A stretch of DNA of 17,901 nt from Halicephalobus mephisto (taxonomy: Eukaryota; Nematoda; Chromadorea; Rhabditida; Panagrolaimidae), in assembly GCA_009193035.1 (NCBI GenBank), contig SWDT01000159.1:1-17901 (forward strand), written 5' to 3'. A program made the position numbers and the translations under genes. The notes under the pieces were generated by a model. The model was not told the origin of the DNA. It saw nothing but the letters and a program-made list of their open reading frames with translations, and did no database searches. Shown here in pieces: positions 1-9,480 of this stretch. The number at the start of each line of letters is the position of its first letter. The stretch's first letter is position 1.

Positions 1-300
1 ACTATTATTATAATAGATAAATTTCTATTCTATATCAGATACATATTAATAAACATGCTATCCACCTAATTTTCCTCTCGTATTCACTAAGCTATCATTG
101 ATAACTCCAAAAATTAACATGCATTCATCGATGATTTTAAATTTGATCATATCTACCGTAAGCGCTTCAATTGTTACGTTTACGAATAACTTTTTTCTAC
201 TACACAAATACTACTTCTTCGTAAGTATGTTATCTACCGTATGTCTTCCTTGTATTCACCAGATAAAACATGGTTTTCTAAATCCTCGTCTACAGTAAAC
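1..300. other. AT-rich sequence, probably PTR intron, no exon recognised
   Basis: This stretch follows the GTAAGT donor at the end of PTR exon 5, so it should be the start of the next intron. I saw no acceptor followed by PTR-like coding sequence. A short plus-strand open frame (98-298) has no recognisable features and low-complexity composition. Confidence 0.5.
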
Positions 301-306
301 ACTTAC

Positions 307-3300
307 TTTGTGAGGATGAATTTCTCGTCCAGATGGAAGGCTCTGTAGTTCCTCAACATCTCTGCCGGGTCCCAGACGGATTCGTCTTCAGATCCCCAGA
401 AGGAAACAGCGAGGTCGTAGTCCCTCAACCAGATGGCCGTTCCGTTGTCCCCCATGGAGTACTTTGGGATATTTTCCAACTCCATCAACATCGCTGAGAA
501 TTGTTGTCTTTTTATCGGGTCTTCGAAAGATCCAAAGTCCGTCACAGCAAAGTTAACGACGAAACTTTCGCTGAGGATGAAATTTTGCATTTTCCTCGAA
601 ATTGGAGTCAGAGGACTCTCCTTCAAGTAGAGGTTCTCCATGTCGAAATCCGTGTTCACCAAAGTACATAGATATATGGATGTAGAAAGATGGATCAAGA
701 ACATGATTAAAGTTATCCCTCTGACGATCCTGATGTGCAAAAATCCGACAAAAATCATCAACCATGTTGATTCTGATTTTTTTGATTTTTGAGTTGAATT
801 TTGCTTCGTTACAGTACACAATTCGTTCGACGAAGATCCGGCTTGACTTCTGTTTTCCGAAGGAATCCCAAGGAAGATTTCCTTGACTTTCCCCAAATAA
901 GAATCAAAACTTCCATCGTAAGAAGAAATCGATGGCTAAATCCGGAAAAATCAATTTTTAATGCAAATTAACATAATCCAACATTCGTGTCCCAATTCTG
1001 CAATTAAAACTGAACAAAAAGTGCTTATAGTAAAGTAATCGAACCCGAAATTCTGGATCTAAAGTCAGAAATTGATCCTCAGATTTCTGAAGACGAATTT
1101 CTTATTTTAATGATATCCAAAGTTTTATTTTGGAGTTCCGAAAAAATGAAAATTTATCTAGAGTAATTTTTTAATTTTTGAATTAAAGTCATTAGGATCG
1201 AAACATAAATGTTTGGGACACAATGCCTAAGGTATAAATATCCGGGACACATGCTTGGACATAATGTCTAGGACATGAATATCAGAGACGCATACGCTTA
1301 TGCATATATATTTAGAATATAAACATCCGAGATATTTATGTCTAGGATATGAATATCAGAGATGCATACGTCTGGGATACATACGCTTATGTATAATATA
1401 CTTAGAATATAAACATCCGAGATATGTACGTCTAAGACATGGATATCAGAAACGCATATGTCTGGGATACATACGCTTATGTATATATACTTAGAATATA
1501 AACATCCGAGATATGTACGTCTAGGACATGGATATCAGAGACGCATACGTCTGGGATACATACGCTTAGGCATATACGTCTATGATATAAGCATCAGAGA
1601 CACATGTCTGGAACATATACGCCTAAGATATATGCACTTGGGATACATATACCTAGGACATAGATATCCGGAATATATGCATCTGGGACACATTTCTAAG
1701 GCATGCATGCTCGGAATATGAATATTCAGGACATTAGTTGCGTAACATAAATCCAAACTCACATCTTGTTTTTCGTTCAAATGTCGCTCAATCAAAACTT
1801 GTTTCTTCCCACATATAGCCACGATTCCAGCAAAAAACGTAACCTAAAATTAATTTCCATATTGGGATTTTCTTAAATCAAAAAACTAGTTTCATAAATC
1901 TGAACTTTGTTGACTGAAAAAAACAGCGATTGGATTTGGTTTTGCTTCATTGAACACCACTGTAGTCGGAGATTACCGCGATTTACGTTTTTGGTTAGGA
2001 CTCAATCAACAGGATATTCTCCCATGACAGATGTATTTTACAGTAAACACGTAACTAATTGTTCACGTCCATAATTAATAGGCGTTTGTAGGTTATAAAG
2101 ACTCTAGAACCATATATACAAAAAAGTAACTTTTGGCGCAATGACACGTACAAATAATATATATTATATTTGAATTTTGGATAAAAATATAAAAAATACG
2201 ACGATTGTGTTACATTTAATGATTGTTAAGGAACCAGAAGTTTGGATTTTTTGTGTGTAGGTATAGACAGCTAACATGAGATTTTTTGAACGGTGTGGGC
2301 TTTGATCCTCACCACCGCTCTTGGGACTATATAAGCTTTACATCTTAGAAAAGATCAGATCGAATAGACAGGTTCTGCGGGCGCTGTGTTTATGTCTAAA
2401 CCCATTAGAAGTTCCTCTGAGTGAATCATTATTGAGTCCTGTTGTCTTAGGTTAGAAATTTCGTTATCTTACCTGTCCGGATAAACGCGTCACTCTACTT
2501 CGGTCACGATGCCAACCTTAAGGAAAATAAAAACTGTTAGATCGTAGTTAAGGATTCCTAATCTGCGAGTAGACGAGAAATATATAAAATAACTCTATGG
2601 GGCCAAGGGCACGAGATAAATCACAACTTTCACAAAATTACTGCGAAATCTTAAAATTGCCACCAACCCGGAATCGTATGCCTTTCGTTGGTCCTCAGGG
2701 TATTTCGCTTCGGGACCAACTCTGTGGCTTGCACTCAAATAGTGCCCTATCCGACAAAAACAAAATAATTTTAAAAAATTATAATTTTGCGTGTTATTTT
2801 TGGAACAAAATTGTACTCGGATTAAAAAAGTAAAACTATCACGGTCATTAGGGACTTTCGTGGTGAGAGATAGTTTAGTTTTTTGTAGTAAAAATAAGCA
2901 ACTTACTTGATAGAAGAAGTCGATCGTGAGAGCTACGGAAGTGTATAGACAGAAAAGTTGGACCACGGGCATCTGGGAGATGAGGCCGACGCCGAAGCAA
3001 AGGACATCTGTGATCGACGTCACAGATACTGAAGCTCCGGATTTCGCAAGAGCCACTCCCATTCGAGATTCGAAATCTTGTTGATCACTAAAATTCCAAA
3101 AAAATAAATTATTTTTTGTCAAAAATAAATTATTTTTCGTCAAAAATAAATTATTTTTCGTCAAAAATAAATTATTTTTTGTCAAAAATTACCTCGAATA
3201 TCTCCATCCAGCAAGAATCAAAAAAGCGTCATCGATTCCGATGGTGATTACCAGGAAAGGGACGACGGTGAGGATGTTGCTGAAGGGGAGGCCGATTCCC

Positions 3301-4256
3301 CAGAGGGTCCCGAAGGTGGTTATCAAGGCCATGGCGGGGGACATGACTCCGAACAAGGCCTCGATGTGCTGACTTTTGTGGATCGGGATATTGAACAACG
3401 TAACGATCATAAAAACAGTCAAAACAATACCAGTTAAAAATAAATACGGTATAGCCGTTAGGGTTATTTTACTTTGTTCTTCGAGTTCCCTGTGTCTCGA
3501 CAGTAGGGCATAATTGTGATTCGAGGATTCTGAAGTTATTCTTTCAAACAAAGCGGTCAATTGAAATTCCAAATTTTCTGCGATTTTTTTTCCATCAGAA
3601 AGACTCAAATCCACCATGTAATGAAGAATGAAAAGTTTGAACTCCTCGACGACATCGATATTTTTGTTTTTCTTCCACTTGAGACCGCCGATGGAGTACC
3701 CCATGAAGACCCGATTCTGGAGGGCCTGGGCGTTGGGGTAGGTGAGGATGAAGTTCGAAGATTCCCCATTGGTCTCCAGAATGGCCTGAAGGAACCCGAT
3801 CACGAGGGCATTACTGTCATTACAGTATATTCCACAAATTTCTTTGTAAAAGTACTGGGTACTTCTGGAGTTCCCGGGGACCGTGACGTTCTCCGTGATG
3901 AGTTTATTAACAGCCCCGATTTCGGCCAGATCGTTTTTTGTAAAAATATTTTTTCCGTCTTTTCTGTCAACAAGGATCTGCATTCTGTAATGGTGACTTG
4001 CAGAAGGATATTCGAATTTTTGAAGAGCTTTTTCTTCTGATCTCGAAAGGGCATTCAGAGGGGAATAGATGTCCCAAATGTCGTTTTGAGCATGAAAATT
4101 AAAAAAACCAAAAGTAGACACAAAAGTTAATAAAAGTGGAATTATCTAAAAAAAATTAATTAATTTATATTAATTTTTTAAATTTACAATAAATGGCAAA
4201 GGCCTTCGGGCGACGTAACGGCCATAGGCATAGAAGAACCGCTCCAGAGGCCTCAT
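307..4256 (-). CDS. Patched-related (PTR) sterol-sensing-domain protein, 3'-truncated by window edge
   Basis: Five exons on the minus strand: 4256-4188, 4145-3193, 3087-2907, 1843-1763 and 935-307. Phases are continuous (0, 2, 0, 0, ending in phase 2 before a GTAAGT donor at 306-301). Together they give about 637 residues; PTR proteins are commonly about 850-950, so the C-terminal third lies beyond the left edge. Visible parts: a first membrane segment at about residues 21-40, a large ectodomain at about 40-245, and a sterol-sensing domain at about 250-412. The SSD contains the RND-type GIDD motif (residues 326-329) followed by a FLILAGWRYS stretch, then TSITDVLCFGVG and the DFFYQ-VTFFAG junction made by exons 3 and 4. 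A membrane segment and second ectodomain follow in exon 5. PTR proteins are membrane proteins of the Patched/Dispatched (RND) family, linked in nematodes to cuticle, moulting and lipid or sterol handling. The start at 4256 is the first ATG after an acceptor at 4289-4288; an upstream exon cannot be excluded. Confidence 0.9.
1206..1735. repeat. Minisatellite: 90-bp higher-order repeat built of about 15-bp subunits, in a PTR intron
   Basis: The motif AAACATCCGA recurs at 1321, 1411 and 1500, a period of 89-90 bp. Each period divides into about six degenerate 15-bp subunits (forms such as CATACGTCTGGGATA and ATGTCTAGGACATGA). The flanks are diverged copies of the same subunits. Because both periods are multiples of three, plus-strand frames stay open and give spurious repetitive ORFs at 1300-1721. 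The array lies in the 827-bp intron between PTR exons 4 and 5 (936-1762). Confidence 0.85.
1844..2534. other. PTR intron sequence with a TATA-like stretch; identity unknown
   Basis: This is part of the 1063-bp intron between PTR exons 3 and 4. The section 2224-2525 is less AT-rich than its surroundings. It begins TGTTAAGG, carries TATATAAG at 2328-2335 (plus strand), and ends near CCTTAAGG just before the target duplication of the adjacent solo LTR. It could be another LTR, a small promoter, or old unique intron sequence. No matching target-site duplication was found. Confidence 0.35.
2535..2756 (-). mobile_element. Solo LTR (copy A) with 5-bp target duplication, inside a PTR intron
   Basis: Read on the minus strand, the element starts TGTCGGATAG and ends CGATCTAACA, imperfect inverted ends of TG...CA type, 222 bp long. 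It is flanked by AAAAC at 2530-2534 and AAAAC at 2757-2761, an exact 5-bp target duplication. Its interior matches the 5' LTR at 16766-16995 and the solo LTR at 11224-11456, including the block around the GGTCC...GGACC hairpin. It probably arose by LTR-LTR recombination that removed the internal region. It sits antisense to nothing known: its own orientation is the same as the PTR gene, so its polyadenylation or promoter signals could affect that transcript. Confidence 0.88.
3098..3190. repeat. 21-bp tandem repeat with palindromic core in a short PTR intron
   Basis: GTC followed by an A/T block repeats at 3118, 3139, 3160 and 3181, an exact 21-bp period. Each unit has 8-base arms AAAAATAA and TTATTTTT around a single A, so each could form a small cruciform. 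The array fills most of the 105-bp intron between PTR exons 2 and 3 (3088-3192). Its period of seven codons produces a spurious peptide repeat on the minus strand. Confidence 0.85.
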
Positions 4257-4287
4257 TGCCCTTCTGATTCTGCCGAACCCGGACTTT

Positions 4288-4296
4288 CTGAAACTA
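4288..4296 (-). promoter_or_regulatory. Candidate 3' splice acceptor upstream of the PTR start (cis or spliced-leader trans-splice)
   Basis: On the minus strand a TAGTTTCAG sequence ends 31 bases before the ATG at 4256. No convincing upstream coding exon was seen in the AT-rich repeats beyond it. In nematodes an acceptor just upstream of the first ATG often receives a spliced leader. The 31 bases before the ATG are also open in frame, so an ordinary upstream exon remains possible. Confidence 0.4.
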
Positions 4297-4394
4297 TTTA
4301 ATTTTATATTTCTAAAATCATTAAAATCCTAAAATAGAAAAATCTTAAAAAGTTTTAAAAAACATTAAAAATTTTCCCGACACGAATATTGATA

Positions 4395-4545
4395 ATTTTC
4401 CAGTCAAGACCAAAAATTTGAAAACTTTCCAGTCAAGACCAGAAAGTTGGAAATTTTCCAGTCAAGATCAGAAAGTTGAAAACTTTCCAGTTAAGACCAA
4501 AAAGTTGAAAACTTTCCAGTTAAGACCAGAAAGTTCAAGATTCAC
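4395..4545. repeat. 29-bp tandem repeat upstream of the PTR gene
   Basis: The core CCAGTCAAGACC (or CCAGTTAAGACC) recurs at 4400, 4429, 4458, 4487 and 4516, an exact period of 29 bp. Further single copies occur near 4638 and 4805, and an inverted copy near 4937. The core is shared with the 138-bp array that follows, so the two probably have one origin. The plus-strand ORF 4418-4843 is a product of this repetition. Confidence 0.85.
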
Positions 4546-4959
4546 TGTTTTAGAGCATATCAGAAATATTCAAAAAATTTCGAATTCTGTTATCATAAAA
4601 ATTCCAAAAAGTGTCCTGACACGAATATTCAAAACTTTCCAGTCAAGATCAAAAATTTTGAAATTTTATATTTATATTATTAAGCATATTTCAAAAGCAT
4701 TTAGCATATCCAGAAAAATTTTAGTTTCATACTGTTACAAAAAACCAGAAATGTTTTGCACGAAATTGCAAAAAAATGTTTCAACATGGGTTCCTGGAGC
4801 TTTCCAGTTGAGACCGAAAACTGGAATTTTTACGTTTACGTGAATCTTCAAAGGTTCAAAAACATCTAATACCGTTAAAAACATTCAAAACTATGTCATT
4901 AAAAATGTTTGACCTAGAACTCATAAAATTTTTTACTTTTTGGTCTTAACTGGAAAATT

Positions 4960-5610
4960 TAAAAAATTCACATTGAGGCAATTTTTAAGTTATTTTTCGA
5001 AAAAATCGAAAATACTTTGATAATTATAAATAATTTTATTATGAAAAAAGTTTTTAAACAAAATATAAAAAAATAATTCTAACATAAATTTTTTAAATTT
5101 TCCAGTTAGGATCAAAAAGTAAAAAATTTTAAGTTATTTTTCGAAAAAATCAAAAATACTTTGATAATTATAAATAATTTCATCGTGAAAAAATTTTTAA
5201 AATAAAATATAAATTCTGACACGAGTTTTTCAAATTTTCCAGTTAGGACCAAAAAGTAAAAAATTTTAAGTTATTTTTCGAAAAAACAAAAAATACTTTG
5301 ATAATCCTAAATAATTTCATTGTGAAAAAAATTTTAAAAATAAAATATAAATTCTGACACGAGTTTTTTAAATTTTCCAGTTAGGACCAAAAAGTAAAAA
5401 ATTTTAAGTTATTTTTCGAAAAAATCGAAAATATTTTGATAATTATAAATAATTTCATTGTGAAAAAAATTTTAAATAAAATATAAAAAAATAATTCTAA
5501 CATAAATTTTTTAAATTTTCCAGTTAGGACCAAAAAGTAAAAAATTTTACATTTAAGTTATTTTTTGAATAAATCAAAAATTTCTGAATAAAATTATAAA
5601 AATAAAAATA
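4960..5610. repeat. 138-bp AT-rich tandem array
   Basis: TCCAGTTAGG recurs at 5101, 5238, 5376 and 5519 (periods 137, 138, 143). Each unit holds the core, then a block like AAGTTATTTTTCGAAAAAA, then ACTTTGATAATTATAAATAA-like sequence. A looser relative follows near 5634 with the same GTCCTGACACGAA lead-in that also appears at about 4612. No coding potential is seen. The stretch between about 4550 and 4960 holds scattered diverged copies of the same core. Confidence 0.85.
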
Positions 5611-5839
5611 TTTGTTAAAAATGCCAAAAATTGGTCCTGACACGAATTTTTAAAATTTTTCAATTAAGATTAAAAATAAAAAATTTATTTTTTAAAATTC
5701 TAAAAAAATCTAGTAAAATTTTCAAAATTAAAAAATTAAATTTAAATACCGTAATTCAAAAATTTTTGTCGAAAATTATTTTTTTCTATTTTCAAAAAAT
5801 TAAAAACCATAAAAATAAATAAATAAATTCCGTAAAATC

Positions 5840-6190
5840 ACAGAAAACAAAAAATCGGACATTTTCGAACAGAGAAGGCCTGAGGGGATGGAGCGATTTC
5901 CGACAAGCCAACAGGATCAGACATAAGAAGAAAAATCTGTTTCTTTAGCTGCAGGGCCGCAATCAGGTTTCCCTCGGCCAAATGTCAATGTCAATTGACG
6001 GGGATTCAGAAGACAAGTTTCATTTTTCTATCCAAGGATAAACTGGCCTAGAAAGGAAAAGTAGGCCAAAAATTGATTTTCATCGAAGATTTGACTTTTT
6101 CATCTGAGGAAATAAATCCAGTTCAGTCAATTCAAAGTAAAAAACGTGATTTTTTCAGACAAAATAAGATTAAAGATGTTTTTTGAAAGT
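5840..6190. other. Intergenic stretch of higher complexity, nothing recognised
   Basis: Between the 138-bp array and the satellite-bearing TIR element this stretch is less repetitive, with a somewhat higher G+C block at about 5870-6060. It contains the 10-base palindrome GTCAATTGAC near 5990. No exon with matching splice sites or long open frame was found on either strand. It might hold control sequence for the PTR gene, but nothing in it shows this. Confidence 0.35.
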
Positions 6191-6197
6191 ATTTATA

Positions 6198-7145
6198 CAC
6201 ATACAAAAAGAGTGTATTAAAAAAACTCCAATGTATCAGATACATTATATTTGATGTATTGAATACAATGCACTGATGTCATCATAATGTATGGATGAAT
6301 CAAATATAATGTATCTGATAAATCGTAGTCGTTCTAATGTATCGATATATTGAATATAATATATTCATATATTGAATATACAGTAGAACTTGGATATAAG
6401 ATACCCCTGCTATAACATATCTCACGTTATAGCATACGGTCTGAGTGAGTTTGATTAATTTGCCTTCAAATTTACCCCCTCTATAACATACGCTTTGGCC
6501 GGTTCCAAGAGGGTATTTTATATCCAAGTTCTACTGTAGTATATCTATACATTGAATATAATATATCTGATACATTATAGTCGTTTTAATGTATCCATAC
6601 ATCATATACAATGCATCGATATCAACTAAATATATCGATATATACAACATAATCTATCCGATACATCAAAACCGTTCTAATGTATCCGTACATTGGATAT
6701 AATACATCAATATTACAACTAATGTATCTGTACATTAAATATAATACATCGATATCAACATAATCTATCCGATATATCAGAACCGTTCTAATGTATCCGT
6801 ACATTGGATATAATACATCAATATTACAATTAATGTATCTGTACATTAAATATAATACATCGATATCAACATAATCTATCCGATATATCAGAACTGTTTT
6901 AATGTATCCATACACGGAATATAATACATCAATATTACAACTAATGTATCTGTACATTAAATATAATACATCGATATCAACATAATCTATCCGATACATC
7001 AGAACCGTTCTAATCTATCCATGCATTAAATACAATGCGCCGATATCAGCATAATGTACAGATACATTGAATATAATCTATCCGATACATCAGAACCGTT
7101 TTAATGTATCGATATATTGTGTACCATATACCTATTTTTTATGTG
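6198..7145. mobile_element. TIR element with internal 111-bp satellite (copy 1)
   Basis: The element starts CACATACAAAAAG and ends CTATTTTTTATGTG, whose reverse complement is CACATAAAAAATAG. It is flanked by TA at 6196-6197 and TA at 7146-7147. The terminal similarity continues inward in diverged form for about 80 bp. The right half is a tandem array: ACCGTTCTAATG-type motifs recur at 6671, 6782, 6893 and 7004, an exact 111-bp period. A 156-bp MITE is inserted at 6381-6536. There is no transposase, so this is a non-autonomous element. The TA target suggests the Tc1/mariner group. Confidence 0.65.
6381..6536. mobile_element. MITE, 156 bp, TA target duplication, nested in the satellite element
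   Basis: The termini CAGTAGAACTTGGATATAAG and TTATATCCAAGTTCTACTG are inverted repeats of about 28 bp. TA flanks both sides (6379-6380 and 6537-6538). The interior has no coding capacity. The same family forms the tandem composite at 11882-14116. The TIR start and TA target fit a non-autonomous Tc1/mariner/pogo-group element. It interrupts the repeat array of the 6198-7145 element and is therefore younger than it. Confidence 0.88.
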
Positions 7146-7147
7146 TA

Positions 7148-7640
7148 GCGTTGGGTGATTTTGAATTGGGACTTGTTTTCTGATTTTGGTTCCGGGTTTT
7201 TAAGGGCAAGGGGTTAATGAGAGGTTACGATTCGGTCTTTGGTTGAGGACTGGTTTCAAGATAACACTCGAGAAGGATGTAAAGTTACACTATTAAAAAC
7301 CAGAAATGAGCATTGTTACGGAATTGCCTCAAAATCACTTTTTAGAACCTTTTTATTTTCAGTTTTGGTTCCGGAAGTTTATACTGAATTCCGAGGGATT
7401 CTAAAAAGTTATAAGCAATTCTGAAAATTTTTATGAGAGTTTTAAAATTTTTGAATAAATCCTAGAAAGTGTTAAAATTTCCTCACAAGATATTGAAATC
7501 CTCCAGGAACTGATATTGAATTCTGGAGGATTCTAAAAGCTTCTGGGATCTTTCATTAGATTCTTGAAATTTCTCGAATCTTCTGATAAATTCTAGAAAG
7601 CTCCAAACCTTTCTTATGAGATTCTTAAATATTGTAAAAA
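7148..7640. other. Intergenic AT-rich sequence with degenerate GATTCTAGAAATT-like motifs
   Basis: No gene seen. From about 7380 to 7640 the sequence is made of imperfect short repeats resembling ATTCTGGAAATTCTAGAAAG, with local inverted repeats such as ATCCTCCAGGAAC and TTCTGGAGGAT (about 7500-7530). The same kind of sequence returns near 7980-8150 and 16180-16330. The open frame 7239-7424 has no recognisable domain. Confidence 0.45.
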
Positions 7641-7950
7641 ACGTGAACGGAAAAATATAAAAAAAATAAAATATGAGATAAATTAGTAATTATGTGTGAA
7701 AATCGGCTCTTGGGATTGGGCTTAGACATCTAGATCATGGTGATAACAACATTATATAAAATTTTCGGCTACCATAATTAGTTTAATATTTTTTCCTACT
7801 GCCTGAAGATCCGTGAACGGAAAAAAATGTATGAGATAAATCACTAATTATGTGTGGAAATCGGCTCTTGAGATTGGAATTAAGCATCTAAGCCATGGTG
7901 AAAGCAACATTATATAAAATTTTCGGCTACCATAATTAGTTTAATTTTTT
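7641..7950. repeat. Foldback repeat family, locus 1 (two units of about 170 bp)
   Basis: GTGAACGG occurs at 7643 and 7813. Each unit runs through TAATTATGTGTG, AAATCGGCTCTTG, CATGGTGATAACAACATTA and TTTTCGGCTACCATAATTAG. The ends of a unit are partly inverted (TAATTATG with CATAATTA, AATCGG with CCGA reversed), so each can fold back on itself. A second locus with three units is at 15527-16040. No coding sequence. Confidence 0.75.
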
Positions 7951-8560
7951 TCCTAGTTCCTGTAAAAAATTTTCAAAAATACTAAAAATTTTCAAAATTA
8001 CACGAAAATTAAAAAATTTCTATGGAATTTTTAAAAGTTCCAACTAGATTTTAAAATTTTTCATAGGATTTCGAAAATTCCCAAAAAAACTAAAGTTTCA
8101 AAACCTCCTATCGGATTCTCGAAAATCTTATAAGCTTCTACGAAATTCAAATAGAATAAAAAATGACTGAAACATGTTCATGAACATAATTCCGCTCTGG
8201 CTGTGAATAGTAAAATTTCTAAACCCTTTGACGATCATCGGATTTTGAAAATGGAATGAATAGAAACAGACGGATTTTTGTCGCTAGACGGTCAGGAAAT
8301 CGTGTCGTCACAAGATTATTCATAAAAATCTCAAAGATCAAGAATCCATAAAGATATCCAAAAAAACTAAAATCAAGTCAATATTTTGTTTCAATCCAAA
8401 GAAATTGCTCATATCCTAATCGGGTACAAAGCCGTGTTTTCTCTCAATGACCATGGAGAAACACAAAACCGGTCAGGTTAGATTCCGAACACAAAGTGAG
8501 CGTGGAACTGGACTAGTCACGGTTTTGATTCCGAGCCACTTGAGTCATTTTGGATCTACC
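7951..8560. other. Intergenic sequence, no gene recognised
   Basis: The left part is degenerate short repeats. About 8150-8560 is more complex and not obviously repeated elsewhere in the window. Neither strand shows a splice-bounded open frame of useful length. Confidence 0.4.
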
Positions 8561-8563
8561 AGA

Positions 8564-8679
8564 AGCAGGAAATAATTGTGATGAACAAAACTTACCTCTG
8601 AGTACTATTCTGGCTTCTGTAAGCAGGAAATAATTGTGATGAACAAAACTTACCTCTGAGTACTATTCTGGCTTCTGTA
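8564..8679 (-). repeat. Perfect 58-bp tandem duplication containing splice-site-like sequences
   Basis: The units 8564-8621 and 8622-8679 appear identical. Read on the minus strand each holds an acceptor-like TTACAG (upstream copy) or CTGCTTACAG, a 21-base block (8654-8674 and 8596-8616), then GTAAGTTTT, a consensus nematode donor. The 37 bases between the two 21-base blocks start GT and end AG. It could be a duplicated microexon of an unrecognised gene, a chance arrangement, or an assembly artefact. Confidence 0.8.
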
Positions 8680-8689
8680 AGTATGAAAA

Positions 8690-9020
8690 ACCAAGTTCAA
8701 CCTACTCGACAGAAACAAAGAACCATGGGAACTAGCAAATGTCGCAAAAAATTCAATTAATAATTGTCTGTCGAGTTGAATTTGCATATATTTCGAAATA
8801 TAAAGTCAAATCCTACAAAAAAGTTCCTAATAATTATGTTAATAGTAGCATTATTAAGCTGAATACAGTAATAAATAATGAAAAAGATAATTGTTATAAA
8901 ACGTAAAATCAATTTTTTCAAAAAAATCTAATAGTCATAACATCCATGAAAATTTAAAACTTTCCCGTAATCAAGCATATGGTTTGTAAACCACCAGAAG
9001 GGCTTGCGAAATTGTACCGA
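8690..9020. other. Intergenic AT-rich sequence with a hairpin
   Basis: CTCGACAGA near 8705 and TCTGTCGAG near 8768 form an inverted repeat about 50 bases apart. Sequence at 8860-8900 (AGTAATAAATAATGAAAAAGATAATTG-like) has relatives near 9490-9520 and 9590-9610, suggesting an old dispersed repeat. No gene seen. Confidence 0.4.
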
Positions 9021-9480
9021 GTGGCCAGAGTAGATAACATCAATAATATTATCTAATTAATTACAATAATACAAGCCAAATTAGCAATTACATAGAACTT
9101 TAAGTGCTCCATAGTCAACATCCATTATATTATCTAATTAATTGCAATAATAAAAGCCAAATAAGCAACTATATAGAACTTTAAGTGCTTCATAGTCAAC
9201 ATCCATAATATTATCTAATTAATTACAATAATACAAGCCGAATTAGCAACTATATAGAACTTTAAGTGCTCCATAGTCAACATCCATGATATTATCTGAT
9301 TAATTGCAATAATAAAAGCCAAATAAGCAACTATATAGAACTTTAAGTGCTCCATGGTCATGATATCAATAATATTATCTGATTAATTACAATAATAAAA
9401 GCCGAATTAGCAACTACATATAACGTGAAATCAATTCTCCTTACAAAATTCATGATAATCGTGATATCAACAATATTATC
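9020..9480. repeat. 81-bp tandem array with alternating unit types
   Basis: ATTATCTAATTAA or ATTATCTGATTAA recurs at 9048, 9129, 9210, 9291 and 9374 (periods 81, 81, 81, 83). Units alternate between two versions: ACAATAATACAAGCC(A/G)AATTAG and GCAATAATAAAAGCCAAATAAG. This implies a 162-bp higher-order period. No coding potential; the minus-strand frame 9358-9564 is a by-product. Confidence 0.88.

Noticed and set aside
1300..1721. Plus-strand ORFs encoding a repetitive tyrosine-rich protein
   Set aside because: They come from a minisatellite whose period is a multiple of three, lie in an intron on the opposite strand, and continue out of phase into diverged copies.
2597..2833. Plus-strand ORF of 78 codons
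   Set aside because: It reads antisense through the solo LTR at 2535-2756 and into intron sequence. The similar frame at 16749-17027 reads through the related 5' LTR.
4395..4545. Regular 29-bp direct repeats, as in a CRISPR array
   Set aside because: Repeats are contiguous with no spacers, the setting is a nematode nuclear genome and no cas-like genes are present.
6622..6999. Minus-strand ORF of 125 codons with 37-residue repeats
   Set aside because: The 111-bp satellite period equals 37 codons, which keeps the frame open by chance; composition is that of the satellite.
7239..7424. Plus-strand ORF of 61 codons
   Set aside because: No domain, no splice context, and it runs into degenerate short repeats.
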